Source: MGIIb-O5 sp036154155
GTDB lineage: Archaea > Thermoplasmatota > Poseidoniia > Poseidoniales > Thalassarchaeaceae
Length of the DNA: 13,911 nt
Assembly (NCBI GenBank): GCA_036154155.1
Contig: JAYZLP010000041.1
Location: 1-13,911, forward strand
Direction: 5' to 3'
Part shown: positions 8,008-13,911 of the stretch, piece by piece
Layout: each line of letters starts with the position of its first letter
Numbering within the stretch: position 1 is the stretch's first letter
Made by a program: the position numbers and the translations under genes
The notes under the pieces: generated by a model
What the model was told of the DNA's origin: nothing
Databases searched by the model: none
The model's input: the letters and a program-made list of their open reading frames with translations, nothing else

Positions 8008-8013
8008 ACCTCT
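8008..8013 (-). promoter_or_regulatory. Ribosome binding site deciding the atpE start
   Basis: AGAGGT followed by AAGAAG and ATG at 8001. The longer alternative from TTG at 8043 has no comparable site. Confidence 0.6.
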
Positions 8014-8048
8014 CGTCAATAATTCGTCTCTCCGGTCTTGCAACCTGC

Positions 8049-8360
8049 CTAGAGCAGGAACAGTGCAAGGAATCCGAACAGTACGATGGTCTCAGGTAGA
8101 GCTGTGAAGATCAGTCCAGTAACGAACTTACCTGGGTCTTCAGCAATCATCCCGACTGCTGCTGCTCCGATAGGTCCCTGGCTCAATCCAGTTCCAACAC
8201 CCGCTAGTCCGAGTGCTATTCCAGCTCCCAGCTTAGCTGCGTCCCAATCGTAGGACGCGGCGGTCGATGCCTCCTGGGCCGAAACCACCGAAGCAATCAT
8301 TGCAAACGAGGTCAGGACCATTAGGGCGCTCATTCCTTTCATCATATTTCTGTTGTTCAT
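8049..8360 (-). CDS. atpK: A-type ATP synthase rotor ring subunit K (c subunit, proteolipid)
   Basis: K forms the membrane rotor ring whose carboxylates carry H+ or Na+ past subunit I. The 103-residue product has one ion-binding hairpin, helices at about 43-72 and 80-103, with the carboxylate Glu90 in FTALPETIVLFG. Gln61 in GLSQGPIG and Thr91 resemble Na+ ligands of Na+-coupled rotors. The Gln61-Glu90 distance (29) equals that of Gln110-Glu139 in Enterococcus hirae NtpK as I recall it. Residues 1-28 form a signal-peptide-like leader: positive N-end, hydrophobic SALMVLTSFAMIASVVSA, then a polar stretch. Cleavage would leave a normal two-helix c subunit. The start has GGAGG 7 nt upstream. The 38-nt spacer from atpI is A-rich, which fits the high translation a ring subunit needs. 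Confidence 0.95.
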   Translation of the reverse strand: MNNRNMMKGMSALMVLTSFAMIASVVSAQEASTAASYDWDAAKLGAGIALGLAGVGTGLSQGPIGAAAVGMIAEDPGKFVTGLIFTALPETIVLFGFLALFLL

Positions 8361-8398
8361 TCTTTTTCCTCCATTTTTTCAAAGCCTAGGCTTGGAAT

Positions 8399-10492
8399 CT
8401 AATCTACCTCCACGAATCTGGAATTCAGGCCGAATGGCTTGAATTCCTCACCGCTTGAATCGTAATACTGCCTCATCCACTCAACGAAGTGAAGCCTTGC
8501 TGCATGTATGTTCGGACTGAAAACACCAAGTCCCCATGCAAAGAATTGGACTGAAAGCCAACCAATCAGAAGTAGTGGGATGAAGACATAGTCGATTGTT
8601 GAGGCGTGAGACATGTCCTCTAGAATGTGTGCCAAAGGTTCGAAGAGTTTCTCATTGCCTGTCTCTGCAATCTTGACTCCCACGACGCCGACTGCGAACA
8701 GCCTGACATAGGAAATCACTGTTGGCATCATCCCAACTGCTTCAATTGGTGCCAATCCGATATTGATTGGGAACGGGACCCCGTGGTAGTTGTAGAGGGT
8801 CCACATAAGCATAACAGTGGCAGAGATCGAAATCGCTGCGCCCGGCATCAACATCCATTCTGCATCGGATGGCCCAAGGAAACCATAGGCAAACATGAAG
8901 CCGCCAACAAGGAGGATCATCCAGACGCCCTTCTCAAAGAAGGCGCAGACGAAACCGAATCCGCCATGTCCATTGCCATACAGCATGATGTCTCTGAAAC
9001 CTATTGACAGGCCCAGGAAGACATGCAGAACGCCTAGGTAAATCGTCAGCAGGATGAGGTGCTCGAGGTTTCCGTGGTCTTCAACCATAGTCACCCTGTG
9101 GAATGGGAATGCAAGCTCTATCCCAAGTGGGAGGGAGGCGTGCCAGAAGTGATAGTAGTCGAAACTGGGGTACAGTATGGAGAGCGCCTCTGCGGGGTTG
9201 TGGCTGTGATGGGGGAAAATCTCCCAGCCTGCAAATTCTGCATATATGTATCCGAATACCAGTGTACCGAAGCCTATGTAGGTCAGAAACTTGCCGCCCA
9301 GCATTAGCATCTCGTTGGTACCTGAATTTCTAATTAGCATCCACCCGAGGCCCATCGTTATGAGTCCGTAAGCCATATCTCCAAGCATTATGCCGAAGAA
9401 TATTGGATAGGTTACCATCATGAAAACCGTCGGGTCTATCCTCCCATATGCAGGGCGTCCAACAGCGTCCGTGAGAAGCTCCATCGGTTTGCTTGTATTC
9501 CTATCTTGGAATGCAATGGGGGGCATTTCCTGATGGTGATCATGATCCGAGTGGCCGTGGCCACCCCCTCCTGCCTCCATCTCGAACGGGGTCACCTCTG
9601 TGTATAGGCACACAGAATTGAGTTCTCTCTGTACTTCCTGAGCCCTGCTCATCACTAGCCATCCGTCAAGCACGAATGCATGCTCTGAAACGGCGATCCT
9701 CACCGGGGCAGTGAGGACGTCGTGATCCCTTTCCAGTACCTCAAGGCCACAGGCAAGCATCTCCCCATTGGATTCCTCCCACTCACTGATTTGGCCCATA
9801 AGGGCTGATTTCTCACTGACGAGGGAGTCTCGTGAGGACCTGATCTCCTCCAGCCTGTCTGAGGGAGAGCCGCTTCCCTCTGGCAGAGCTATGGACTCGA
9901 ATCCCGCGGACTCCAAGTATGAGGACACTGTTGCGGAATCCTCTGAACGGCAAAACACGGCCACGATAGCCTGATTGCCATTCCTCGCTTGGAAAAACAG
10001 GCCACTGCCGGCAGCTTCTGAAGCCGCAGCAGCGTCCGACACTGTGCCTACGAATGAGGAGATTGACTCGTACCCTCCGAGTAGCTCTATGTCTATCCCG
10101 AGCGGGGATACCATCGAGAGATTGTCCATCTCCTCCTCTAGGGCCGAAATCTCGTTTTCCAGGTCGTCAACTCTTGAGCTGGCCTCCAGAAGTTCGTCGA
10201 TCCTCAAGGGCAGGTCGTCCGAGAGGGTTTTCCGGACGGGGGCTGAGGGGACTGGCTTATCAGGGCCCTCTGTAGACACTATCGATGCTGCAGAGCGGGC
10301 CCTGACCAGCACCTTGCCAACCTCCTCAGAGGAGGGGTTTGGGGAGCCGAGAGAGAATCCTTCTTCGGAGCCATCGTAGTCGATAATGTGTAATGCCTCG
10401 AGGCGTGCTAGGATATTGACTGCATCATCCAACTTGTCAACACTCCCTGCAGCAACAAGCCTCCCCATCTGCTGGGTATTGACCTGTGACAT
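8399..10492 (-). CDS. atpI: A-type ATP synthase subunit I (stator a subunit)
   Basis: I is the membrane stator that provides the ion half-channels and, through its cytoplasmic arm, anchors the E-H stalks. The 697-residue protein has a soluble N-terminal half (1-340) with coiled coil near 96-125 and 212-240, then about eight membrane segments between 355 and 660. Landmarks are GRIDPTVFMMVTYPIFFGIM (350-369), FGYIYAEFAGWEIFP, PIEAVGMMPTVISYVRLFAVG (from 582) with the essential ring-facing Arg597, and the FSPNIHAARLHFVEW end (658-672). An unusual Gly/His-rich stretch, GGGGHGHSDHDHH (308-320), sits just before the first membrane helix. AGGAGG is spaced 7 nt from the ATG, and the gene follows atpH by 20 nt. 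The N-terminal half is poorly conserved, as is usual. Confidence 0.96.
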   Translation of the reverse strand: MSQVNTQQMGRLVAAGSVDKLDDAVNILARLEALHIIDYDGSEEGFSLGSPNPSSEEVGKVLVRARSAASIVSTEGPDKPVPSAPVRKTLSDDLPLRIDELLEASSRVDDLENEISALEEEMDNLSMVSPLGIDIELLGGYESISSFVGTVSDAAAASEAAGSGLFFQARNGNQAIVAVFCRSEDSATVSSYLESAGFESIALPEGSGSPSDRLEEIRSSRDSLVSEKSALMGQISEWEESNGEMLACGLEVLERDHDVLTAPVRIAVSEHAFVLDGWLVMSRAQEVQRELNSVCLYTEVTPFEMEAGGGGHGHSDHDHHQEMPPIAFQDRNTSKPMELLTDAVGRPAYGRIDPTVFMMVTYPIFFGIMLGDMAYGLITMGLGWMLIRNSGTNEMLMLGGKFLTYIGFGTLVFGYIYAEFAGWEIFPHHSHNPAEALSILYPSFDYYHFWHASLPLGIELAFPFHRVTMVEDHGNLEHLILLTIYLGVLHVFLGLSIGFRDIMLYGNGHGGFGFVCAFFEKGVWMILLVGGFMFAYGFLGPSDAEWMLMPGAAISISATVMLMWTLYNYHGVPFPINIGLAPIEAVGMMPTVISYVRLFAVGVVGVKIAETGNEKLFEPLAHILEDMSHASTIDYVFIPLLLIGWLSVQFFAWGLGVFSPNIHAARLHFVEWMRQYYDSSGEEFKPFGLNSRFVEVD

Positions 10493-10512
10493 ACGAGGAC
10501 CTCCTTGGTGTT

Positions 10513-10827
10513 CTAGGATCTGAACGCATCCAGGACCGTCTTCACTGCTGCTGCTCTGTTTCCATCGCTATCCTTGTGTATGGACTCGATTGACGAGTCG
10601 CCCTGATCTGATACCTTCTTGGCCTCAGCCTCCGCTGTGGCTCTGGCATCGGAAATCAGACCCTGACTGCTTGCCTCGGACTCGGAGCGCCCTTCTTGCA
10701 CAATCTCAGTAGCGGAGAGCCTTGCCTTTGAGATAATCTCAGAGGCCTCGGACTCTGCCTTCGAGACAGTGTTCCTTGCTTCATTCTCAGCCTTTCTTAT
10801 GGCACGGAGTACGTCTTCTCTGCCCAT
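10513..10827 (-). CDS. atpH: A-type ATP synthase subunit H (peripheral stalk)
   Basis: H is the elongated partner of E in the peripheral stalk. The 104-residue product is almost wholly predicted helix, rich in Ala, Glu, Ser, Lys and Arg with repeating AENEARNTVSKAESEASEIIS-type spacing. This fits the right-handed coiled coil known for E-H, and there are no membrane segments. Identity rests on this composition, the length and the position as first gene before atpI, as in other archaeal operons. A GTG at 10836 could start three codons earlier, but AGGTG placed 6 nt before the ATG at 10827 favours MGREDVLRAI. It is the promoter-proximal gene, so the operon promoter should lie in the 92-nt gap to the divergent methyltransferase. 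Confidence 0.88.
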   Translation of the reverse strand: MGREDVLRAIRKAENEARNTVSKAESEASEIISKARLSATEIVQEGRSESEASSQGLISDARATAEAEAKKVSDQGDSSIESIHKDSDGNRAAAVKTVLDAFRS

Positions 10828-10863
10828 TTTCAGCACCTACGGTGCATTGGCGACCATTGTGGA

Positions 10864-10873
10864 GTTTATGATG
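10864..10873. promoter_or_regulatory. Divergent promoter region with a shared TATA-like element
   Basis: The only AT-rich patch between atpH and the methyltransferase is GTTTATGATG. On the minus strand TCATAAAC would place a start point near 10843, about 16 nt upstream of the atpH ATG. On the plus strand GTTTATGA would place one near 10894, about 26 nt upstream of the GTG at 10920. Both are weak matches to the archaeal TATA consensus, so assignment is by position and spacing only. Confidence 0.35.
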
Positions 10874-10919
10874 GTAACCTTGCGACTATCACCAGAGCGA
10901 CATAGGGGTGTGAAGAGGG

Positions 10920-11705
10920 GTGCCTCGGGAACCCTCCAAATACAGGCCACATAGCGGGAAGCACGTGGACAGCGAGAGGATAGGGGATGAGGACTGGGCT
11001 GAGCTCCAGAGAAACCTAGAGGCTACGATTCCAGTTTACGACCGAGTGAATCGAATCGCCACCCTTGGGCAGGTCTCCCGATGGCGCAGAATGGTCAGAG
11101 ACAGGCTGCCTGAAAATTGCCGGCTCCTCGAGATAGGTTGCGGACCTGGTAGCTTCGCTGAGGACGTCGAGGGAGGGGAGCTATTCTGCCTCGACCCTAT
11201 TCCCGAGATGATCAGGGTGGCAGAGCCGAGGGTCAACTCATCACGGGATTCCAGAGGCGATTCTCCAGCCACGTTCGTTGAAGGTACCGCGGAAGAGTTG
11301 CCTTTCGAAGACGACTCGTTCGACGCTGTTTGCTCGTTGTTCTCCTTCCGGGACTGGTACGACAAGAGGGCGGGGCTATCGGAGTCCCTGAGAGTTCTCA
11401 AACCGGGAGGTAAGTTGGTAATCATCGATCCAGCCAAGATGAACCGTGTCCACGGTTTCCTGGGATGGCTTTGGATGAGGACGTACGTCAGTGCATATGC
11501 AAGGACGATATACCGAACAGGGGACCACCCATGGAAGTGGCTGACCAAGACATACTCGAGTTTCGGGACGACTCGGGATTACGTCAAGATGATCGAGGAG
11601 GAGGGTTTCACTGATGTCAGGGCTAAGGTGATTTTCCCTGGCATGGCTACAATATGGGAAGGCAACAAGCCGGGACCCGGCAAGGGCTGCTGCTCCAAGT
11701 GTTGA
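10920..11705 (+). CDS. UbiE/MenG-like class I SAM-dependent methyltransferase
   Basis: The 261-residue soluble protein has a class I methyltransferase fold. IPVYDRVNRIATLGQVSRWRR (37-57) resembles the UbiE/MenG quinone methyltransferase N-terminal signature. LLEIGCGPGSFAED (69-82) is SAM motif I, and FCLDPIPEM (89-97) contains the acidic end of strand 2. LPFEDDSFDAVCSLFSFRDW (127-146) and SESLRVLKPGGKLVIIDPAK (154-173) match the second UbiE signature region. YVKMIEEEGFTDV (221-233) is the usual C-terminal helix. A demethylmenaquinone-type C-methyltransferase is therefore the best guess; another small-molecule substrate is possible. The protein ends in GKGCCSKC, an odd Cys-rich tail. The start is GTG: an in-frame TGA lies three codons upstream, and GGGGTG is 9 nt before it. 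It is divergent from atpH and convergent with the GGR gene (1 nt between stops). Confidence 0.8.
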   Translation: MPREPSKYRPHSGKHVDSERIGDEDWAELQRNLEATIPVYDRVNRIATLGQVSRWRRMVRDRLPENCRLLEIGCGPGSFAEDVEGGELFCLDPIPEMIRVAEPRVNSSRDSRGDSPATFVEGTAEELPFEDDSFDAVCSLFSFRDWYDKRAGLSESLRVLKPGGKLVIIDPAKMNRVHGFLGWLWMRTYVSAYARTIYRTGDHPWKWLTKTYSSFGTTRDYVKMIEEEGFTDVRAKVIFPGMATIWEGNKPGPGKGCCSKC

Positions 11706-11706
11706 G

Positions 11707-12810
11707 TCAGAAGATAAAGAAAGGCTTCCTGCAAGTCACAAAGCGCCAAACGAAAGGCTTGGTCAGGGGGTTGAAGGCAAGGTTGAGGATCCAGTCAGGG
11801 AGCCTCATTATCCAACTTCCGACCTTGAAAGAAAGCTTCGAGTTTCGCATGACTGGTCCCATCTGACGTTTCCACTCAGCCTCGTACTCATGTAGGGATG
11901 TGCCATTGTCAAAATGCGAAACGATTGCCTTGCCGGCGATTCTCCCGCCGATCATTGCGATTGTAATTCCTGCACCGTTTGAGGGCAGTACCATTCCAGC
12001 CGAGTCTCCGACAAGTAGGTGGTTGCCCTTCACGAAGCAATCAATGGTCCCAGACATGGGGAGTGATCCGGCCCCCCTGAATGTGACTTCGCCGTCATAG
12101 CTGCTGAGAAATTCCTCGGTGAGGTAGTTGAGGGACTTCCCCCTCGAGAATTTCTTCTGGATGCCGACTCCGATGTTCGCTCCCCCCTTCTTGGGGAAGA
12201 CCCAGGCATATCCTCCCGGGGCCATGGAGCCGAAGTGGAGTTCCACCGCTTTCCCGAAATCCCCGTCCATGAGTACGAACTTGATTGGTATCTTCAAGCC
12301 TGACTCGTCCCAATGGTCCCGCCTGAGCGGGTCATTGTGGCCTGCAGCGCCGACGATAACCCGGGCTGTGAACTGCTTTCCCCCCCTCAAGGTCACTGAA
12401 TCGCCTGAGACCGACTCGACGTGCGCATCGGTCAGGAATCGCGCGCCCTTGGAAGATGCCAGCTCGACCAGCCACTCGTCGTGGGCGACCCTATTGAGCA
12501 TGAGGCCCTCGAAGGGATATCTGAGGGGGCGTCCAGAGGGGGGCACTATGTGCATCTCACTAGTCCTCATCGAAATTGCATCTTCGGGCGTCTGCAATAG
12601 GTCGTCGATTTCGGGCACGTCGGGGCACAATCTGCGCATCTCTTCGTTTGAGGGAACGAGTTCGCCACACTGCAAAGGGGACCCGATGGGGTCCCTCCCG
12701 TCTATCACCAGAACCTTGCGGCCGCCTTCCGCCACGTATCGGGCCACTGTAGCTCCGGCAGGACCTCCGCCGATCACTATTACGTCCCAGTCGGTGGCAA
12801 AATCTGACAT
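11707..12810 (-). CDS. Geranylgeranyl-reductase-family FAD flavoprotein
   Basis: This family reduces isoprenoid double bonds: in archaea, the chains of digeranylgeranyl-glycerophospholipids, and in some lineages quinone side chains. The 367-residue protein begins with an FAD-binding Rossmann fold (DVIVIGGGPAGATVARYVAE, 9-28) followed by VLVIDGRD with the ribose-binding acid. PLQCGELV (45-52) contains the family's active-site-region Cys (Cys48). YAWVFPKKG (201-209) is the YxWxFPx7-type signature, and LLVGDSAGMVLPSNGAGI (265-282) is the second FAD motif. The C-terminus is hydrophobic and basic, possibly membrane-associated. The frame is open further upstream, but GAGG 5 nt before the ATG at 12810 and the position just after the prenyl synthase stop (13-nt gap) fix MSDFATDWD as the start. 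Whether lipid or quinone is the substrate cannot be read directly. Confidence 0.85.
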   Translation of the reverse strand: MSDFATDWDVIVIGGGPAGATVARYVAEGGRKVLVIDGRDPIGSPLQCGELVPSNEEMRRLCPDVPEIDDLLQTPEDAISMRTSEMHIVPPSGRPLRYPFEGLMLNRVAHDEWLVELASSKGARFLTDAHVESVSGDSVTLRGGKQFTARVIVGAAGHNDPLRRDHWDESGLKIPIKFVLMDGDFGKAVELHFGSMAPGGYAWVFPKKGGANIGVGIQKKFSRGKSLNYLTEEFLSSYDGEVTFRGAGSLPMSGTIDCFVKGNHLLVGDSAGMVLPSNGAGITIAMIGGRIAGKAIVSHFDNGTSLHEYEAEWKRQMGPVMRNSKLSFKVGSWIMRLPDWILNLAFNPLTKPFVWRFVTCRKPFFIF

Positions 12811-12823
12811 GCTATCCTCGGAA

Positions 12824-13804
12824 TCAGATTCTCCTCTTCTTGGAAACCAGCGCCACTTCGGACATAAGCTCCCTAGCAGGAGAATCTGGGAGAGATTCGA
12901 GAATCTCAAGGGCTCTGTCTACATGGTTCTGAATTAGCTGCTTCACGTACTCCATTGAGTCAGAAATCTCCAGCAGTGAGTGGAGCTCGTTCCATCTGTC
13001 ATCGCTGAAGTTGCTAAGGACGTCGGCTAGATGCTCCCTCTCGGCCCCATGGAGAGTTGTCAAAGCGTGTATCAGTGGCAGAGTCATCTTGCCCTCATGC
13101 ACATCAGTACCCCTGGGCTTGCCCATGGATGGATCCCCAGTGAGGTCCAGAAGGTCGTCTACAAGCTGAAACGCCCTGCCGAATTCGGTTCCGAATTCGT
13201 AGAGCATGTCCGCGATGTCCTGGCTCGCTCCCGCGACGAGCGCAGCGCAGGCGCAACCCGTCGAGAATGGCCCAGCGGTCTTGCCGTCGATAATAGAGTA
13301 GTAATCCTCGGGAGTTGTAGAGAGGTCCCCAATGTGGTCGAACTGCAACAGTTCGCCAGTAGCGATGTTAGCGCAAGCAGAGGCGATTAGGTCCACGACC
13401 TCGAGGTCGTACCTCCCACCTCTGGAGAAACCCAGAGAGAACAGGTAATCTCCAGCGATTATCGCATGTGAAATACCATGTGATGAATGTAGGGTTGGGC
13501 GCCCCCTTCTGACTTTTGACTGGTCATATATGTCATCATGCACCAGAGTGGCAGTATGGAGCAGTTCTGCAGATAGTGCCAGGTCCATTACCTCCGACAC
13601 GTCCTCACCCCCGGCAGCCTCGTATGACAACATGCATAACAGAGGCCTGAGCCTCTTTCCCCCTGCCAGTAGAACGTCCCTAGCGAGGACCATTGCAGGT
13701 GCCTCTGAGGAGGACATCGCATCATGGACTAGCGATTCAAGGGATTCCTCGAAGAGGTTCAGGCGCTTGTCGAGGCGCCTCTTGACGGAAAGCATCGTGG
13801 CCAT
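12824..13804 (-). CDS. Trans-isoprenyl diphosphate synthase, long-chain type by motif
   Basis: The enzyme condenses isopentenyl diphosphate onto allylic diphosphates. From the chosen start it has 326 residues. LLAGGKRLRPLL (45-56) is the substrate-binding GGKxxRP region. The first Asp-rich motif is DDIYD (90-94) followed by RRGRPT, GKTAG lies at 174-178, and the second is FQLVDDLLDLTGD (212-224). The block before the first motif reads LLHTATLVHDD, with Ala at the fifth position upstream. Typical archaeal GGPP synthases have Tyr or Phe there, which stops the chain at C20, and Ala resembles hexa-, hepta- and octaprenyl synthases. Start: the ATG at 13834 lies inside a TATA-like GATATATG. The ATG at 13804 lies about where a leaderless transcript would begin, so I prefer it; 13795 is also possible. 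It is first in an operon with the GGR gene. Confidence 0.88.
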   Translation of the reverse strand: MATMLSVKRRLDKRLNLFEESLESLVHDAMSSSEAPAMVLARDVLLAGGKRLRPLLCMLSYEAAGGEDVSEVMDLALSAELLHTATLVHDDIYDQSKVRRGRPTLHSSHGISHAIIAGDYLFSLGFSRGGRYDLEVVDLIASACANIATGELLQFDHIGDLSTTPEDYYSIIDGKTAGPFSTGCACAALVAGASQDIADMLYEFGTEFGRAFQLVDDLLDLTGDPSMGKPRGTDVHEGKMTLPLIHALTTLHGAEREHLADVLSNFSDDRWNELHSLLEISDSMEYVKQLIQNHVDRALEILESLPDSPARELMSEVALVSKKRRI

Positions 13805-13831
13805 GACTCTCAGACGGTTCCGCGGGGGTCG

Positions 13832-13841
13832 CATATATCAA
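13832..13841 (-). promoter_or_regulatory. TATA-like element for the prenyl synthase/GGR operon
   Basis: TTGATATATG on the minus strand is the best TATA match in the window. With the usual spacing of about 26 nt, transcription would start near 13809, about 5 nt before the ATG at 13804, giving a nearly leaderless mRNA. The ATG at 13834 is part of this element and would then not be transcribed. Confidence 0.5.
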
Positions 13842-13900
13842 CAAGTGTGCGCGCGGCCCGTATGGGCACAAGGCGTGCTCCCTCCCTAGAGGTGGATGCG

Positions 13901-13911
13901 ATGACGGAACA
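13901..13911 (+). CDS. Start of an unidentified plus-strand gene, cut by the right edge
   Basis: AGAGGTGG is followed, 6 nt after GAGGTG, by ATG ACG GAA (Met-Thr-Glu) running off the window. The spacing is that of a good archaeal ribosome binding site, and the position, divergent from the prenyl synthase, is sensible for a gene start. Only three residues are visible, so nothing can be said about the product. Confidence 0.4.

Noticed and set aside
8382..8393. Perfect 12-base palindrome AAGCCTAGGCTT between atpI and atpK
   Set aside because: As RNA it forms only a 4-bp stem with a 4-nt loop. No second copy or known operator was recognised, so I do not call it a site.
9975..10379. A 134-codon plus-strand open frame opposite atpI
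   Set aside because: It is low-complexity Ser/Glu/Arg translation opposite the conserved-position N-terminal half of subunit I, with no independent support.
12128..12937. A 269-codon plus-strand open frame opposite the GGR gene
   Set aside because: It is antisense to a clearly conserved flavoprotein, its translation is Ser/Pro-rich with no recognisable motif, and it has no convincing ribosome binding site. It is a by-product of codon bias on the minus strand.
13848..13870. GC-rich inverted sequence GCCC-GTAT-GGGC upstream of the right-edge gene
   Set aside because: The stem is only 4 bp, with no extension and no T-run. It is too weak to call a terminator or operator.

Overview
The window looks archaeal, most likely a mesophilic marine euryarchaeote of the Poseidoniales (Marine Group II) or a relative. 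It carries a complete archaeal A-type ATP synthase operon in the canonical order H-I-K-E-C-F-A-B-D, strong GGAGGTGA-type ribosome binding sites, and archaeal-style isoprenoid genes (geranylgeranyl-reductase family, trans-prenyltransferase). The lineage is inferred from protein style and gene order, since no rRNA or other marker is present.

Layout. (1) Positions 1-2186, minus strand: a long reading frame, open through the left edge, encoding a membrane protein with the fold landmarks of the EGY/S2P (M50) intramembrane proteases. Its zinc-binding motifs are destroyed, and it carries a large non-membrane C-terminal domain. (2) Positions 2246-10827, minus strand: the nine ATP synthase genes, transcribed atpH, atpI, atpK, atpE, atpC, atpF, atpA, atpB, atpD. 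Gaps are 6-47 nt and several ribosome binding sites overlap the preceding stop codon. A perfect 9-bp hairpin separates atpD from the M50-like gene. (3) Positions 10828-10919: a short divergent promoter region. (4) Positions 10920-11705, plus strand: a UbiE/MenG-like SAM methyltransferase with a Cys-rich tail. (5) Positions 11707-13804, minus strand: a two-gene operon of a prenyl diphosphate synthase followed by a geranylgeranyl-reductase-family flavoprotein, meeting the methyltransferase tail to tail with one base between stops. (6) At the right edge a plus-strand gene appears to start at 13901.

How it fits together. H and E form the peripheral stalks, I the stator ion channel, K the rotor ring, C-D-F the central shaft, and A and B the catalytic head. 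Beside it, the prenyl synthase has the small residue upstream of its first Asp motif that marks long-chain enzymes. Together with the UbiE-like methyltransferase and the GGR-type reductase, this suggests a (possibly saturated) isoprenoid quinone module, although core archaeal lipid synthesis is the alternative for the synthase and reductase.

No intergenic stretch exceeds about 100 bases. I found no tRNA, rRNA, CRISPR array, insertion sequence or intein. The most unusual items are the protease-dead M50 homolog, the Na+-type ligand pattern and signal-like leader of the rotor subunit, the His-rich linker in the I subunit and the long-chain signature of the prenyl synthase.
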